A program made the translations under genes and the position numbers. DNA of 64,000 bases from CAZGRP01 sp964527995 (GTDB lineage: Bacteria; Zhuqueibacterota; Zhuqueibacteria; Oceanimicrobiales; CAZGRP01). The stretch covers positions 8,272 to 72,271 of the forward strand of contig CAZGRP010000015.1 in assembly GCA_964527995.1 (NCBI GenBank). The letters run 5' to 3'. The notes beneath the pieces were generated by a model. That model searched no databases. It had not been told where the DNA came from and saw nothing but the letters and a program-made list of their open reading frames with translations. Positions 7,291-18,033 of the stretch are shown here, piece after piece (positions within the stretch are counted from its first letter, which is position 1; each line of letters opens with the position of its first letter).

Positions 7291-7860
7291 ATGCCAGTGC
7301 GAATATCAAAAGTGTACACCCGCCAGGGAGACCAGGGAGAGACCCGCCTCGGTGGCGGCCAGAAGGTGGCCAAGGACAGTCCGCGCATCGCTGCTTATGG
7401 CACGGTGGATGAATTGAATTCGGCCATCGGCCTCGCCTTGGCTTTCGACCCGTGTCCGGAAGTCCGGGAACCCCTGCAGCGCATCCAACATGAGCTGTTC
7501 GTCCTCGGCGGCGATCTGTGCGTCCTGGAGGAGGACAAAGGGAAGTGGTCCATGCGGGTGATCGAACAGCGTCACGTTGATGATCTGGAACGGCTCATGG
7601 ACCGGCTCAACAAAGAGCTCAAGCCCCTGGAGGAATTCATCCTTCCGGGTGGAACACGTGCGGCTGCTTCCCTGCACCTGGCCCGAACGATTTGCCGCCG
7701 CGCTGAAAGGCAGGTTGTCGCCCTGGCCCGAGCCGAACCGGTGGGAGCCGTCGTGATCAAGTATCTCAACCGGTTGTCGGATGCGCTCTTCGTTCTCGCC
7801 AGGTACGAAAACCACGCGGCCGGTGTGGCAGACGTCTATTGGAAGAAGGAAGAAGCGTGA
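7291..7860 (+). CDS. cob(I)yrinic acid a,c-diamide / cob(I)alamin adenosyltransferase, PduO type
   Basis: 189 residues. The N-terminus SKVYTRQGDQGETRLGGGQK is the ATP-binding signature of PduO/MMAB-type corrinoid adenosyltransferases, followed by RIAAYGTVDELNSAIGLA and, near the C-terminus, LHLARTICRRAERQVV and YLNRLSDALFVLARYEN. The enzyme moves the adenosyl group of ATP to cob(I)alamin to make coenzyme B12. No B12-dependent mutase or diol dehydratase lies in the window, so its client is elsewhere. It has its own promoter and no obvious operon partner. Confidence 0.92.
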   Translation: MPVRISKVYTRQGDQGETRLGGGQKVAKDSPRIAAYGTVDELNSAIGLALAFDPCPEVREPLQRIQHELFVLGGDLCVLEEDKGKWSMRVIEQRHVDDLERLMDRLNKELKPLEEFILPGGTRAAASLHLARTICRRAERQVVALARAEPVGAVVIKYLNRLSDALFVLARYENHAAGVADVYWKKEEA

Positions 7861-7880
7861 TCCGGGGGATGGGCGTGTAA

Positions 7881-8030
7881 GGCCCCGGCAAAGACACAGA
7901 AGGTGCTGCCAGTGCCACACCGTTTCCGGGGATGCCATCCCCTTCTCAGCGTCTGGTCCATGAAAGCATCTCATGGACCAGGTTGGCGAACGTCTGCCTT
8001 CCCCCCTTTGCGCCTTGGCGGCTTTGCGCG
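7881..8030. repeat. intergenic palindromic repeat remnant
   Basis: The 230 bases between the adenosyltransferase and aconitase genes hold no credible gene. At 8006-8030 is CTTTGCGCCTTGGCGGCTTT then GCGCG, and at 7888-7903 GCAAAGACACAGAAGG, a weak opposite arm. This resembles the dispersed CTTTGCGCCTTGGCG...GCAAAG intergenic palindromes common in draft genomes. It lies at the converging ends of two genes. Confidence 0.4.
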
Positions 8031-8090
8031 AACAAGCTGAATCGAGCGCTTCCCGCCTCGCCTGACACGATCAGCCAATCCGCCAGCCGA

Positions 8091-10892
<2,802 letters not shown>

Positions 10893-10991
10893 CGTCATAT
10901 CCCTCGCTTCAGATTGATCTGTTTCTGTCACATCCAGGCCTGCCGGCCTCCCCACCGCTGAATGGGGCGCGCTGTTACGGCAGCCATCGGG

Positions 10992-11020
10992 AAGATACGA
11001 AACCGCATCACCAAATTCAA
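10992..11020 (-). promoter_or_regulatory. promoter of acnA
   Basis: Minus strand TTGAAT (11015-11020), 17-base spacer, TATCTT (10992-10997), about 100 bases before the aconitase ATG. Confidence 0.55.
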
Positions 11021-11303
11021 GCTGACGCTATCCTGTCGAGCCCGTCTTTCTGTTGGGAAGGAAGACTCTTGCTGAAGAGGAGTTGGAACACCTGGCCTCG
11101 AGAAGGTCCGGCCTCTTCGAGACGTCTTCGTACACCGATTGAACGGATGCGGCGTGGTTGCCGGCGCGCCTTCAGCGTGCCTCGGTGGGGGAGTGTTTCC
11201 TAACAGCCTCCGCAACAAGATTTGCCGGTTGAAGTGGAACCTCTTGCGACGAACACTGAATGTTGACCGTCGAAGCTCCAAGGTCTAACTCACAACGAGT
11301 CGT

Positions 11304-11485
11304 GCCCCCGAAGAGAAGGGTGCGGAGGGCGACCCCGCACCCCGTGGGATAGTTGGTCTTGAGCGACGATTTTCGGGGGTGACCAATCCCCTCTGATCGA
11401 TCTGAACGTCTGCATGTACGGTTATCCCACGGGGGAGGAGGCGCCCGCAGCCCGCGGAGGACCCCGCAGTCCGGCGACGCCGGAC
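11304..11485 (+). other. structured intergenic region, possible non-coding RNA or leader
   Basis: The roughly 670 bases between the acnA promoter (ending at 11020) and the ECF sigma gene (11689) have no credible gene. They contain several strong complementary blocks: CCCCCGAA/TTCGGGGG (11305-11312 with 11372-11379), GGGTGCGG/CCGCACCC (11318-11325 with 11335-11342), a 12-bp perfect pair CCCCGTGGGATA/TATCCCACGGGG (11340-11351 with 11423-11434) and GTCCGGC/GCCGGAC (11469-11475 with 11479-11485). The first and third pairings cross, giving a pseudoknot-like topology. It could be a structured RNA or a degenerate repeat; family not recognised. Confidence 0.3.
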
Positions 11486-11650
11486 GAGGAGGCCGAAGCG
11501 GTGCCAAGGCGAAAGAGGCTCGGTGGCTGCCCCATGGCAGAGCGAATGGCCCCTTCCGCTCCCTTCGGAACGGCGGAGAGTTTGCGAGGGTTTTGGCGCA
11601 GGCGGGAGTCGCTGGCAAGGCCGCCGAGATTGGGGTTGATTCGCACCACC

Positions 11651-11680
11651 GTAACCTTTTCGCAACCCCATCCGTTACTA
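11651..11680 (+). promoter_or_regulatory. ECF-type promoter of the first sigma/anti-sigma operon
   Basis: GTAACC (AAC at 11653-11655), 17 bases, then CGTTA (CGT at 11673-11675). The AAC...CGT pattern is the core of ECF sigma promoters. The start would fall at about 11683-11686, only a few bases before the ATG at 11689/11692, so the transcript is nearly leaderless. Autoregulation inferred. Confidence 0.5.
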
Positions 11681-11688
11681 CATTGGAG

Positions 11689-12213
11689 ATGATGCGACGA
11701 TTCCGAAAGCTGGTCGACAAGTACCGGCACCGAATCTACACGTTCGCGTACTACTGCCTCGGTAGCCGCGAAGAGGCAGAGGACGTGACGCAGGAGGTGC
11801 TGCTGCGGCTTTGGGAGAACTGGCAGCGAATCGATCGCAATCGTCTTCCGGGGTGGATCGTGCGGGTTACGCGCAACGCCTGCTACGATGCCCTGCGCCG
11901 GCGGCAGGCCTACCGATCCGTTGTTGCGAGCGATCGCCCCGGCGATGCGGTGGATAGAGCGGCCTGTCTCGAGCCTGATCCACAGGCTCAGGCCGAGGCG
12001 TCGGACTTCCGCGGGCACCTTGAGCGGGCGTTGTCCCGGATGGCCGAACCGTATCGCACCATCGTCATCCTGCGAGAAGTGCAGGATCTGAAATACGCAC
12101 AGATCAGCGAGGCATTGGGCATGCCACTGAACACGATCAAGGCATACCTGCATCGTGGCCGGCGCATGCTGCGTGATCAATTGCGTGAGGCAGTGGGAAA
12201 TGACGCCATCTGA
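11689..12213 (+). CDS. ECF RNA polymerase sigma factor
   Basis: 174 residues from MMRRFRKLVDKYRHRIYTFA. Region 2 spans the -10-recognition helix (GSREEAEDVTQEVLLRLWEN and GWIVRVTRNACYDALRRRQA); region 4 is LSRMAEPYRTIVILREVQDL then YAQISEALGMPLNTIKAYLH with RGRRML. An in-frame extension to 11593 is rejected because it carries no sigma-factor sequence and spans the promoter. It overlaps the anti-sigma gene by 14 bases. It probably directs envelope-stress or adaptation genes, including the two DUF4252 genes behind it. Confidence 0.93.
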   Translation: MMRRFRKLVDKYRHRIYTFAYYCLGSREEAEDVTQEVLLRLWENWQRIDRNRLPGWIVRVTRNACYDALRRRQAYRSVVASDRPGDAVDRAACLEPDPQAQAEASDFRGHLERALSRMAEPYRTIVILREVQDLKYAQISEALGMPLNTIKAYLHRGRRMLRDQLREAVGNDAI

Positions 12214-12769
12214 AGAAATTCGGACTTGCAGCCTGGCGCAAGCCCTCATCGAGCCGTACCTGGACGGAGAGTTGCCGGAGCAGCAGGAGGCCGACCTCAA
12301 ACAGCATCTGGCACAATGTCGGATCTGTGCCTCCGAGTTCGATCTGGCCATCCAGGTACGCCGGGCGCTGCGTGAATTACCGCAAATGGTCTGCCCCGAC
12401 CGAGTCACCGACGAGGTGCTGGACCGGGTCCGGGCGGAACACGGCGCGCCAGCACCGTCAAAGCTACGGCACTGGCTCGGAGCGTGGTTTGAACCGGTCT
12501 GGCGGCCTGCTCTGGCCACGGCGCTGCTGGTGCTGGCAATTGTCGCCACTCTGCTCACCAGTCATCGAACGCAGCCGCCGGACAGCATCAGCCCCAAGGA
12601 GCTGGCGCGCGCCGAGGCCGAGGTCAAGTGGACACTGGCCTACATGGGCGAAATCGGCCTGCGGACAGGTCTCCTCGTTCGGGATGACGTCATCGAAACC
12701 CAGGTCGTTCTGCCTATGAAACGCGCCATGCAAACGATGCGCGCCGCCGATGCAGATCGGTTACAATAG
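12200..12769 (+). CDS. membrane-bound zinc-finger anti-sigma factor
   Basis: 189 residues from ATG 12200. The N-terminal domain has the zf-HC2 pattern: CSLAQALIEPYLDGELPEQQ followed by HLAQCRICASEF (HxxxCxxC), a zinc-binding anti-sigma domain that sequesters an ECF sigma. One transmembrane helix lies near residues 100-120 (PALATALLVLAIVATLLTS), leaving a periplasmic tail of about 70 residues with a coiled, charged character. The 14-base overlap with the sigma gene implies translational coupling and balanced production. Stimulus unknown; regulated proteolysis or conformational release would be the usual way to free the sigma factor. Confidence 0.88.
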   Translation: MTPSEEIRTCSLAQALIEPYLDGELPEQQEADLKQHLAQCRICASEFDLAIQVRRALRELPQMVCPDRVTDEVLDRVRAEHGAPAPSKLRHWLGAWFEPVWRPALATALLVLAIVATLLTSHRTQPPDSISPKELARAEAEVKWTLAYMGEIGLRTGLLVRDDVIETQVVLPMKRAMQTMRAADADRLQ

Positions 12770-12781
12770 AAGGAGTTCCTG

Positions 12782-13354
12782 ATGAAGTGGAAAAGCTGTC
12801 TCTTGGGAGCACTGCTCGTTTTGGTCCCGGTGGCGGGAGTTCGGGCGCAAGAAGACTACAAGAAGCTGCCGGGCTACGTCGACTTCAGCGCGATGGGAAT
12901 CTTCGGCGAGGAGGAGTCGACGGTCGAGGTCTTCCTGAAAGGACCGCTGCTGCGCCTGGTGTCGGAAGCGACCAAGGACGAAGATTCCGAGCTGGCCGAC
13001 ATGTTGTCGAGACTCAGGCTGATCCGCGTGCAAGTGTTTCCATTACGCCGTCAGAAGGCGGCTCTGGTCGCGAAGAAGGCTGCGGAGATGGCCAGACAAT
13101 TGGAAAAGAAGGGCTGGGAAATGGTGGTCCGCGTGCGCGACCGGGATGAGCAAGTATACGTCTACCTGAAGTCGGTCAAGGACCGCATCGCCGGTCTGGC
13201 GGTGATGTCGGTCGAGCCTGGAAACGAGGCCGCCTTCATCAACATCGTGGGCGATATCGATCCGGCTCAGATCGGCCGGCTGGGCCGCAAGTTCGACATC
13301 CAGCCCCTCGACAGCATTCGCATTGACTTCAAGAAATCGAAAAGCCGTAGGTAA
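12782..13354 (+). CDS. DUF4252 domain secreted protein
   Basis: 190 residues with a signal peptide (MKWKSCLLGALLVLVPVAGV, cleavage after RAQ). The mature protein has GYVDFSAMGIFGEEESTVEV, a LSRLRLIRVQVFPLR strand and a C-terminal GLAVMSVEPGNEAAFINIVG then DIDPAQIGRLG, the DUF4252 pattern. Family function is unknown, but such proteins are often encoded next to ECF sigma/anti-sigma pairs. It starts 12 bases after the anti-sigma gene, so it is in the same operon and a likely target or sensor of that pathway. Confidence 0.8.
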   Translation: MKWKSCLLGALLVLVPVAGVRAQEDYKKLPGYVDFSAMGIFGEEESTVEVFLKGPLLRLVSEATKDEDSELADMLSRLRLIRVQVFPLRRQKAALVAKKAAEMARQLEKKGWEMVVRVRDRDEQVYVYLKSVKDRIAGLAVMSVEPGNEAAFINIVGDIDPAQIGRLGRKFDIQPLDSIRIDFKKSKSRR

Positions 13355-13456
13355 CATTGGCTTGCCGCGGCAGACAGCGGGGTCGGCAGGCCAAACCCAC
13401 GCTTGTGGGCGGTGACGCGCAGCGGCCGTGTGCCACAGGAACGGAGGATGCATGTC

Positions 13457-14002
13457 ATGCGAAAGCGAAGCGTTTCCCTTTTTCTGCCGCTGGTGCTTCT
13501 GGCGGTTACGGTTTCCGGTTGCGTCTGGGCACCGGAACTCGACGACGTGCGCCGAGAAATCGAGCGCCAGGTACCCGGTGCCCGATTCGAAAGTGAATTC
13601 AAGCTGACTCTGGGGCCCGGAACGCTGGGTCTACTACGACTGGTGACCGGCTTCGTGCCTGACGCCCGAGAGGCAAACGAATACCTGAACACGATCCATC
13701 GCGTGAAGCTGGCCGTCTATCGTACTGAGTCGCTGCCCCCGTTGGACGATCTGCGGCTGCCTCGCCGTCTGCGCGCTTTGCTGGAGAGAGACGGTTGGGA
13801 GGTAGCCGTCAAAGCGCGCGAGGAGGACCAGATGGTTTGGGTGCTCTATCGGGCGCGCCGTAATACCGTCCGCGATCTGTACGTCGTGGCCCTCGATCCC
13901 GACGAACTGGTCCTCGTGAGATTCGAAGGCCGCCTCGATCGGCTGTTGCAGAAGGCGATCGAGGAAAACGGCGATCCGGCCGGAATGTTTGGCATCGAGT
14001 GA
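13457..14002 (+). CDS. DUF4252-like lipoprotein
   Basis: 181 residues from ATG 13457, chosen because GGAGG lies 9 bases upstream; ATGs at 13403 and 13448 are too early or too close. The signal peptide ends in a lipobox (VTVSGC), so it is lipid-anchored. It shares the layout of the preceding protein: RLVTGFVPDAREANEYLNTI, a VKLAVYRTESL strand, GWEVAVKAREEDQMVWVLYR and a terminal LYVVALDPDELVLVRFEGRL. It is probably a diverged duplicate and the fourth gene of the sigma operon. Confidence 0.75.
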   Translation: MRKRSVSLFLPLVLLAVTVSGCVWAPELDDVRREIERQVPGARFESEFKLTLGPGTLGLLRLVTGFVPDAREANEYLNTIHRVKLAVYRTESLPPLDDLRLPRRLRALLERDGWEVAVKAREEDQMVWVLYRARRNTVRDLYVVALDPDELVLVRFEGRLDRLLQKAIEENGDPAGMFGIE

Positions 14003-14118
14003 GCCCCACCTCAGGGGGCGGTCGCAGCAGTCTCATGGTATAGCACTGAGCTCTACGAGCTCCTGTCTACTCGCTCAAACCGCTGCAGGCGATTCGGTGC
14101 ACCGGCGGAAGAAACCGC

Positions 14119-14147
14119 TTGATTCTGAAAAGGTGCGGCCTTAGATT
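14119..14147 (+). promoter_or_regulatory. promoter upstream of ychF
   Basis: TTGATT (14119-14124), 17-base spacer, TAGATT (14142-14147). Start expected near 14154, giving a leader of about 65 bases that contains the hairpin at 14174-14195. Confidence 0.55.
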
Positions 14148-14173
14148 TGAAAGTTATCACCACCGTCCACCAT

Positions 14174-14200
14174 GGCGAGGTGTTCTCATCTCGCCTTTTT
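14174..14200 (+). terminator. intrinsic terminator or attenuator in the ychF leader
   Basis: GGCGAG (14174-14179), a 10-base loop, CTCGCC (14190-14195) and TTTTT. It may end the upstream sigma/DUF4252 transcript. Because a promoter lies upstream of it and ychF begins 18 bases after it, it could also act as an attenuator of ychF. Confidence 0.55.
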
Positions 14201-14218
14201 CATTGTTTGGAGGAAAAC

Positions 14219-15307
14219 ATGCAGATTGGAATCGTGGGCTTGCCGCTATCGGGCAAGACCGCGCTGTTTAACGCTTTGACCCACGGGAATGCTGAAACGG
14301 GCCTCGGCAGCGGCCGGAGAAATACGAATCTCGGTAGTGTCGAGGTCCCGGATCCACGTCTTGATCGCATCGCCGATCTGGCCGACAGCGCCAAGAAGAC
14401 GCCCACAACTGTCTCCTACGTGGACGTGGCCGGTATGGAGCAGGGGACAGGCAAGGAACACGGGTTCAGCGACCGATTCCTGTCGAATCTCCGCTTGGTA
14501 GATGCGCTGGTGTTCGTCCTGCGAGCCTTCGCTGACGAGTCGATCCCCCATCCGCACAGCAGCATCGATCCCAGACGTGACTTCGCCACCATCGAAACCG
14601 AGTTTCTGCTGTCTGACCTGGTTGTGGTCGAACGCCGCCTCGAACGCATTGCCCGGGCCATGAAAAAGGCCGATAGCCAACCACTGGCCGCAGAGCGCGA
14701 GCTTCTGGAGCGCTGCCGGGTGCAACTGGAGTCCGAACAGCCATTGCGCGAGCTTGACTTCAGCGAGGAAGAGCGGCGTCGGATGAAAGGGTTCCAGTTT
14801 CTGACCGACAAGCCCCTGCTGATCCTCCTCAACATTTCCGAACAAGACCTGCCAAGGGCGAAGCAGATCGAACGCGAATTCCGATCAACGATCCGGAGCT
14901 CGCGCATGGCAGTGGCCGCCCTGTCGGCACGGATTGAGATGGAGATCGCCCAGCTCGATGAGAAGGACGCCACGGAGTTCTTGCACGAGCTCGGCATCCA
15001 GGAACCGGCGCTGCACCGGCTGATTCGTATGTCCTACGGCTTGTTGGATCTCGTCACCTACTTCACCGCCGGCGAAACCGAGTCTCGTGCCTGGACCATC
15101 CGGCGCGGCACAACAGCGCGTGCCGCTGCCCGCGAAATCCACTCGGACCTGGAACGCGGCTTCATCCGCGCCGAGGTCGTGGCCTACAACGATTTCGTTC
15201 GCTTCGAGGGCTTCGCCGGAGCGCGGCAACGTGGGCTGCTCCGTCTGGAGGGGCGCGATTACGTCGTTCAGGACGGCGATATCATGACGTTCCGCTTCAG
15301 TGTCTGA
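14219..15307 (+). CDS. ychF: YchF-family P-loop ATPase with TGS domain
   Basis: 362 residues from ATG 14219, preceded by TTGGAGGAAAAC; upstream in-frame codons are rejected. P-loop MQIGIVGLPLSGKTALFNAL, G3-like VDVAGMEQGTGKEHGFSDRF, and the NxxE specificity motif that gives YchF ATP preference (LLILLNISEQDLP). The C-terminus has the YchF TGS region (TYFTAGETESRAWTIRRGTT and ending in YVVQDGDIMTFRF). YchF binds ribosomes and is linked to stress responses. It is diverged from the usual bacterial protein: GLPNVGKS is replaced by GLPLSGKT and the segment with the TIEPNTG switch is altered, so it may be a second paralogue. Confidence 0.9.
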   Translation: MQIGIVGLPLSGKTALFNALTHGNAETGLGSGRRNTNLGSVEVPDPRLDRIADLADSAKKTPTTVSYVDVAGMEQGTGKEHGFSDRFLSNLRLVDALVFVLRAFADESIPHPHSSIDPRRDFATIETEFLLSDLVVVERRLERIARAMKKADSQPLAAERELLERCRVQLESEQPLRELDFSEEERRRMKGFQFLTDKPLLILLNISEQDLPRAKQIEREFRSTIRSSRMAVAALSARIEMEIAQLDEKDATEFLHELGIQEPALHRLIRMSYGLLDLVTYFTAGETESRAWTIRRGTTARAAAREIHSDLERGFIRAEVVAYNDFVRFEGFAGARQRGLLRLEGRDYVVQDGDIMTFRFSV

Positions 15308-15483
15308 GAAAATGACGAAGAAGGACCGTACCGCTGCCCCGCCATTCGACCGAGCCGATGAAAGCATGCAGCGGTCGGATGCGGGTGCTCCGGGGCCGGG
15401 TGAAATCATCCTGTTGGTGCTGGCCTCGAGCGGCCGCCCTTTCCCCCACAGGCACAGCGCGGCATGAACCAGCCATTTCGCTG

Positions 15484-15512
15484 TTGACTTGATCCGCCGC
15501 CGTGCCTATATT
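15484..15512 (+). promoter_or_regulatory. promoter of purC
   Basis: TTGACT (15484-15489), 17-base spacer, TATATT (15507-15512), about 34 bases before the purC ATG. The rest of the 238-base gap (15308-15545) shows no gene. Confidence 0.75.
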
Positions 15513-15545
15513 CCGTTCGACGAACCGAAAGCCAAGGAAATCCTG

Positions 15546-16439
15546 ATGAGTGAACCATTGCATACGACTGATTTCGACGGCCTCGACCTGGTCAAACGCG
15601 GTAAGGTGCGTGACATCTACGAGGTGGATGGCGAGCTGTTGATCGTCGCCACCGACCGCATCTCCGCTTTCGATGTGGTGATGGCCGATGCGGTCCCGGA
15701 CAAGGGCAAAATCCTGACACAGATTTCGCTCTTCTGGTTCGAGCGCTTTCGCAGCCTGTGCCCCAACCATGTCATCACTGGAGATGCCAACCGGTTTCCA
15801 GAAGTCTGCAGGCCTTACCGAGACGACCTGGCCCTCCGCAGCATGCTGGTGCGCAAAGCCAAGCCACTGCCGGTGGAGTGCGTGGTCCGAGGCTATCTTG
15901 CAGGTTCGGGATGGAAGGAGTACCAGCAGACCGGCCGGGTGTGTGGAATCGAGTTGCCGGCGGGACTTCAACAGGCGAGTAAACTGCCGGAACCGATCTT
16001 CACGCCGGCCACCAAGGCGGAGAGCGGCCACGACGAGAACATCACCGTCGAGGAGATGAAGAAGGTCGTCGACCCCGGGCTTGCCGACCGCATCATCAAC
16101 ATCAGCCTGGAGATTTATCGGCAGGCGCGCGACTATGCCGCCACCCGTGGGATCCTCATCGCCGACACCAAGTTCGAGTTCGGTCTGTACGAAGGCGAGC
16201 TGATCCTGATCGACGAACTGCTCACACCCGACTCCTCGCGCTTCTGGCCGGCCGACGAGTACGCCCCTGGCCAGGCGCCGCCGAGCTTCGACAAGCAGTA
16301 CCTGCGTGACTATCTCGACCAGCTCGACTGGGACAAGTCACCACCGCCGCCGCCTTTGCCCCAGGAGATCATCGAGCAGACCCGGACCCGCTATCTGAAA
16401 GCGCTCGAGGTGCTGACCGGCAGGACTCTGCCAGGGTAG
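15546..16439 (+). CDS. purC: phosphoribosylaminoimidazole-succinocarboxamide synthase
   Basis: 297 residues from MSEPLHTTDFDGLDLVKRGK with AAGGA upstream. Motifs: GKVRDIYEVDGELLIVATDR (ATP-binding loop), ISAFDVVMADAVPDKGKILT, VECVVRGYLAGSGWKEY and IADTKFEFGLYEGELILIDE. It joins aspartate to CAIR using ATP to make SAICAR in purine synthesis. Length matches the larger, monofunctional form found outside enterobacteria (about 295-300 residues). No other purine gene is adjacent; guaA lies 30 kb away. Confidence 0.97.
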   Translation: MSEPLHTTDFDGLDLVKRGKVRDIYEVDGELLIVATDRISAFDVVMADAVPDKGKILTQISLFWFERFRSLCPNHVITGDANRFPEVCRPYRDDLALRSMLVRKAKPLPVECVVRGYLAGSGWKEYQQTGRVCGIELPAGLQQASKLPEPIFTPATKAESGHDENITVEEMKKVVDPGLADRIINISLEIYRQARDYAATRGILIADTKFEFGLYEGELILIDELLTPDSSRFWPADEYAPGQAPPSFDKQYLRDYLDQLDWDKSPPPPPLPQEIIEQTRTRYLKALEVLTGRTLPG

Positions 16440-16690
16440 TTCTTCGGTGCGCTGTAGTCTTTCAAGGTCGAAAACCACCGAAAATTGCGGAACCTCACCG
16501 ATGGGCGGGGCCGCCTGTGTCCGTTGGGCGACCGAGACACCGCCATCCGAAATCGAAGCCGCTCCAGCGCCCTCTTCCATCCCAACACGACATCCCCCTA
16601 AACCCCTCTTCGAAGGGGGACTTCAGGGAGTTGGGTCGGGCAATCCGAGATCCCAAATCCAAAACCCGCAATCCTCAGCCCCCAGCACCC
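16440..16690. repeat. intergenic low-complexity repeat region
   Basis: No gene in these 251 bases between convergent genes. Present are a CCCCCTAAACCCCTCTTCGA then AGGGGGACTTCAGGGA block at about 16590-16630 and an AATCC/CAAATCC-rich tract at about 16639-16680. Both resemble dispersed intergenic repeats of uncultured bacteria rather than coding sequence. Confidence 0.35.
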
Positions 16691-17881
16691 CTACCGTTCG
16701 AAGGTGCCCGTCAAGCGGCTTTGCCATGCGAAAAGCAGTATCGCGCCGAGCGCCGTTACGGTAGCGGCATACCCAAATCCCGCAGCTGGGGCGACCTTCG
16801 CCCACAGCCAGCCCACCAGTGCGCTCGAAATCAAATCCCCCACAGCATTGACGGCTGCCAGTGCACCAAAGCCTGTGGCCTTCAGGTGATCGGGCAGGAG
16901 ATCGGCGGCGACGGCGCGCTCCAAGGCATCCTCGGCAGCGACGAAGCTGCCGGCGAGCACGAAAAGCGCGCCCAGTGCCAGCCAATGCGAAGGGCCAAAC
17001 AGGAAGCCGACGTTGGTCACAACGGCCAGGGCGTAGCCGAGGGCGAGGAGACGAATCTTCCCGAACCGGTCACCCATCGCACCGATGGGCGTGGACAGCA
17101 CCGCATAGAACACGTTGTGCAGCAGGTAGAGCGAGATCGCCCAGCTCGTGGCGGCTGCGCCGGCATACGGTCTGAGGATGTCGGTGGCGCGCAGGATGAG
17201 CAAGGTATGGGCAAAATCGCCGATACCAAACAGTCCAACGACCAGCAGGAACCAGCGGAATCGTTTGGGGAGACCCCGGAAGCTGACCTTTGGACGCTCC
17301 GCCGGTCGGGGCAGCGGCCGCGCTCGCACGGCTCCGGCAAAAATCGCCGCCGCGATCAGGCCTGGGATCAACGTCAGGAAAAAGATCGTTCGGTAGGAGA
17401 CGGCACGCAGCATGGCCAGCGCTGCCATCGGACCGAGGATGGCTCCGGCAGTGTCGAGAGCACGCTCCAGGCCAAAGGCTTTGCCGTAGTCCTTTGCCTC
17501 GACCGAATCGGCAAGGATGGCGTCGCGCACCGGCCCCCGGGCGCCGCGGCCGACCCACGCCAGGCTGCGGCCTGTGACCACATGGAGCCAATGCTGCGAG
17601 AAACCGATGGCTGCCGTGAAGATCGCCGTTGCCACGTACCCTGCCACGGCCAGTGGCTTGCGCACGCCTGTGCGATCGCTGAGCCAGCCACCGGCCAGCT
17701 TGGCGATGCTCGAGAGACCATCGGCTACCCCTTCGATCACGCCGAGAGCCCAGGCAGAGGCGCCCAGGCTGGCCACGAAAACCGGCAGAATGCTGGTGGC
17801 CGCTTCGTGACTCAGATCGCTGAACAGGCTGGTGAGCCCGATCGCGACGACGTTACGGTTCCGCCACCGGGTTGGCTTCAT
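16691..17881 (-). CDS. MFS transporter
   Basis: 396 residues from ATG 17881, with AGGAGGAGAG directly upstream. Twelve hydrophobic segments can be counted. The loop between helices 2 and 3 carries a motif-A variant (GGWLSDRTGVRKPLAVAGY) and the N-terminus SLFSDLSHEAATSILPVFVA is typical of a subgroup of the major facilitator superfamily. AWVGRGARGPVRDAILAD and a central charged loop between helices 6 and 7 are also present. Inner-membrane secondary transporter; substrate unknown. The gene follows another MFS gene on the same strand. Confidence 0.88.
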   Translation of the reverse strand: MKPTRWRNRNVVAIGLTSLFSDLSHEAATSILPVFVASLGASAWALGVIEGVADGLSSIAKLAGGWLSDRTGVRKPLAVAGYVATAIFTAAIGFSQHWLHVVTGRSLAWVGRGARGPVRDAILADSVEAKDYGKAFGLERALDTAGAILGPMAALAMLRAVSYRTIFFLTLIPGLIAAAIFAGAVRARPLPRPAERPKVSFRGLPKRFRWFLLVVGLFGIGDFAHTLLILRATDILRPYAGAAATSWAISLYLLHNVFYAVLSTPIGAMGDRFGKIRLLALGYALAVVTNVGFLFGPSHWLALGALFVLAGSFVAAEDALERAVAADLLPDHLKATGFGALAAVNAVGDLISSALVGWLWAKVAPAAGFGYAATVTALGAILLFAWQSRLTGTFER

Positions 17882-17953
17882 CTCTCCTCCTGAGCATCGC
17901 AGCCAGCAGCACCAGTCTGGCGACACTTCGGTGCAGGCCGCTCGGGCAGGAGC

Positions 17954-18016
17954 TGGAAATTGGAAACTGCGGACTGGCAGATGCGATCATCCAGTTCCTA
18001 CCCCCACTTCCAATTC
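17954..18016. repeat. small inverted repeat between two MFS genes
   Basis: CTGGAAATTGGAAACTG near 17953 is imperfectly complementary to CCAGTTCC...CACTTCCAATTCCCACC ending near 18018. GGAAATTGGAA-type tracts recur at about 59555-59580. Likely an intergenic repeat, without a U-tract that would make it a clear terminator. Confidence 0.35.
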
Positions 18017-18033
18017 CCACCTTTTCCGGGGAT

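Noticed and set aside
11401..11440. Group II intron domain V remnant, suggested by CATGTACGGTT at about 11413
   Set aside because: The matching 5' strand of domain V (GAGCCGT-like) and the catalytic AGC triad are absent, and no intron-encoded protein is near.
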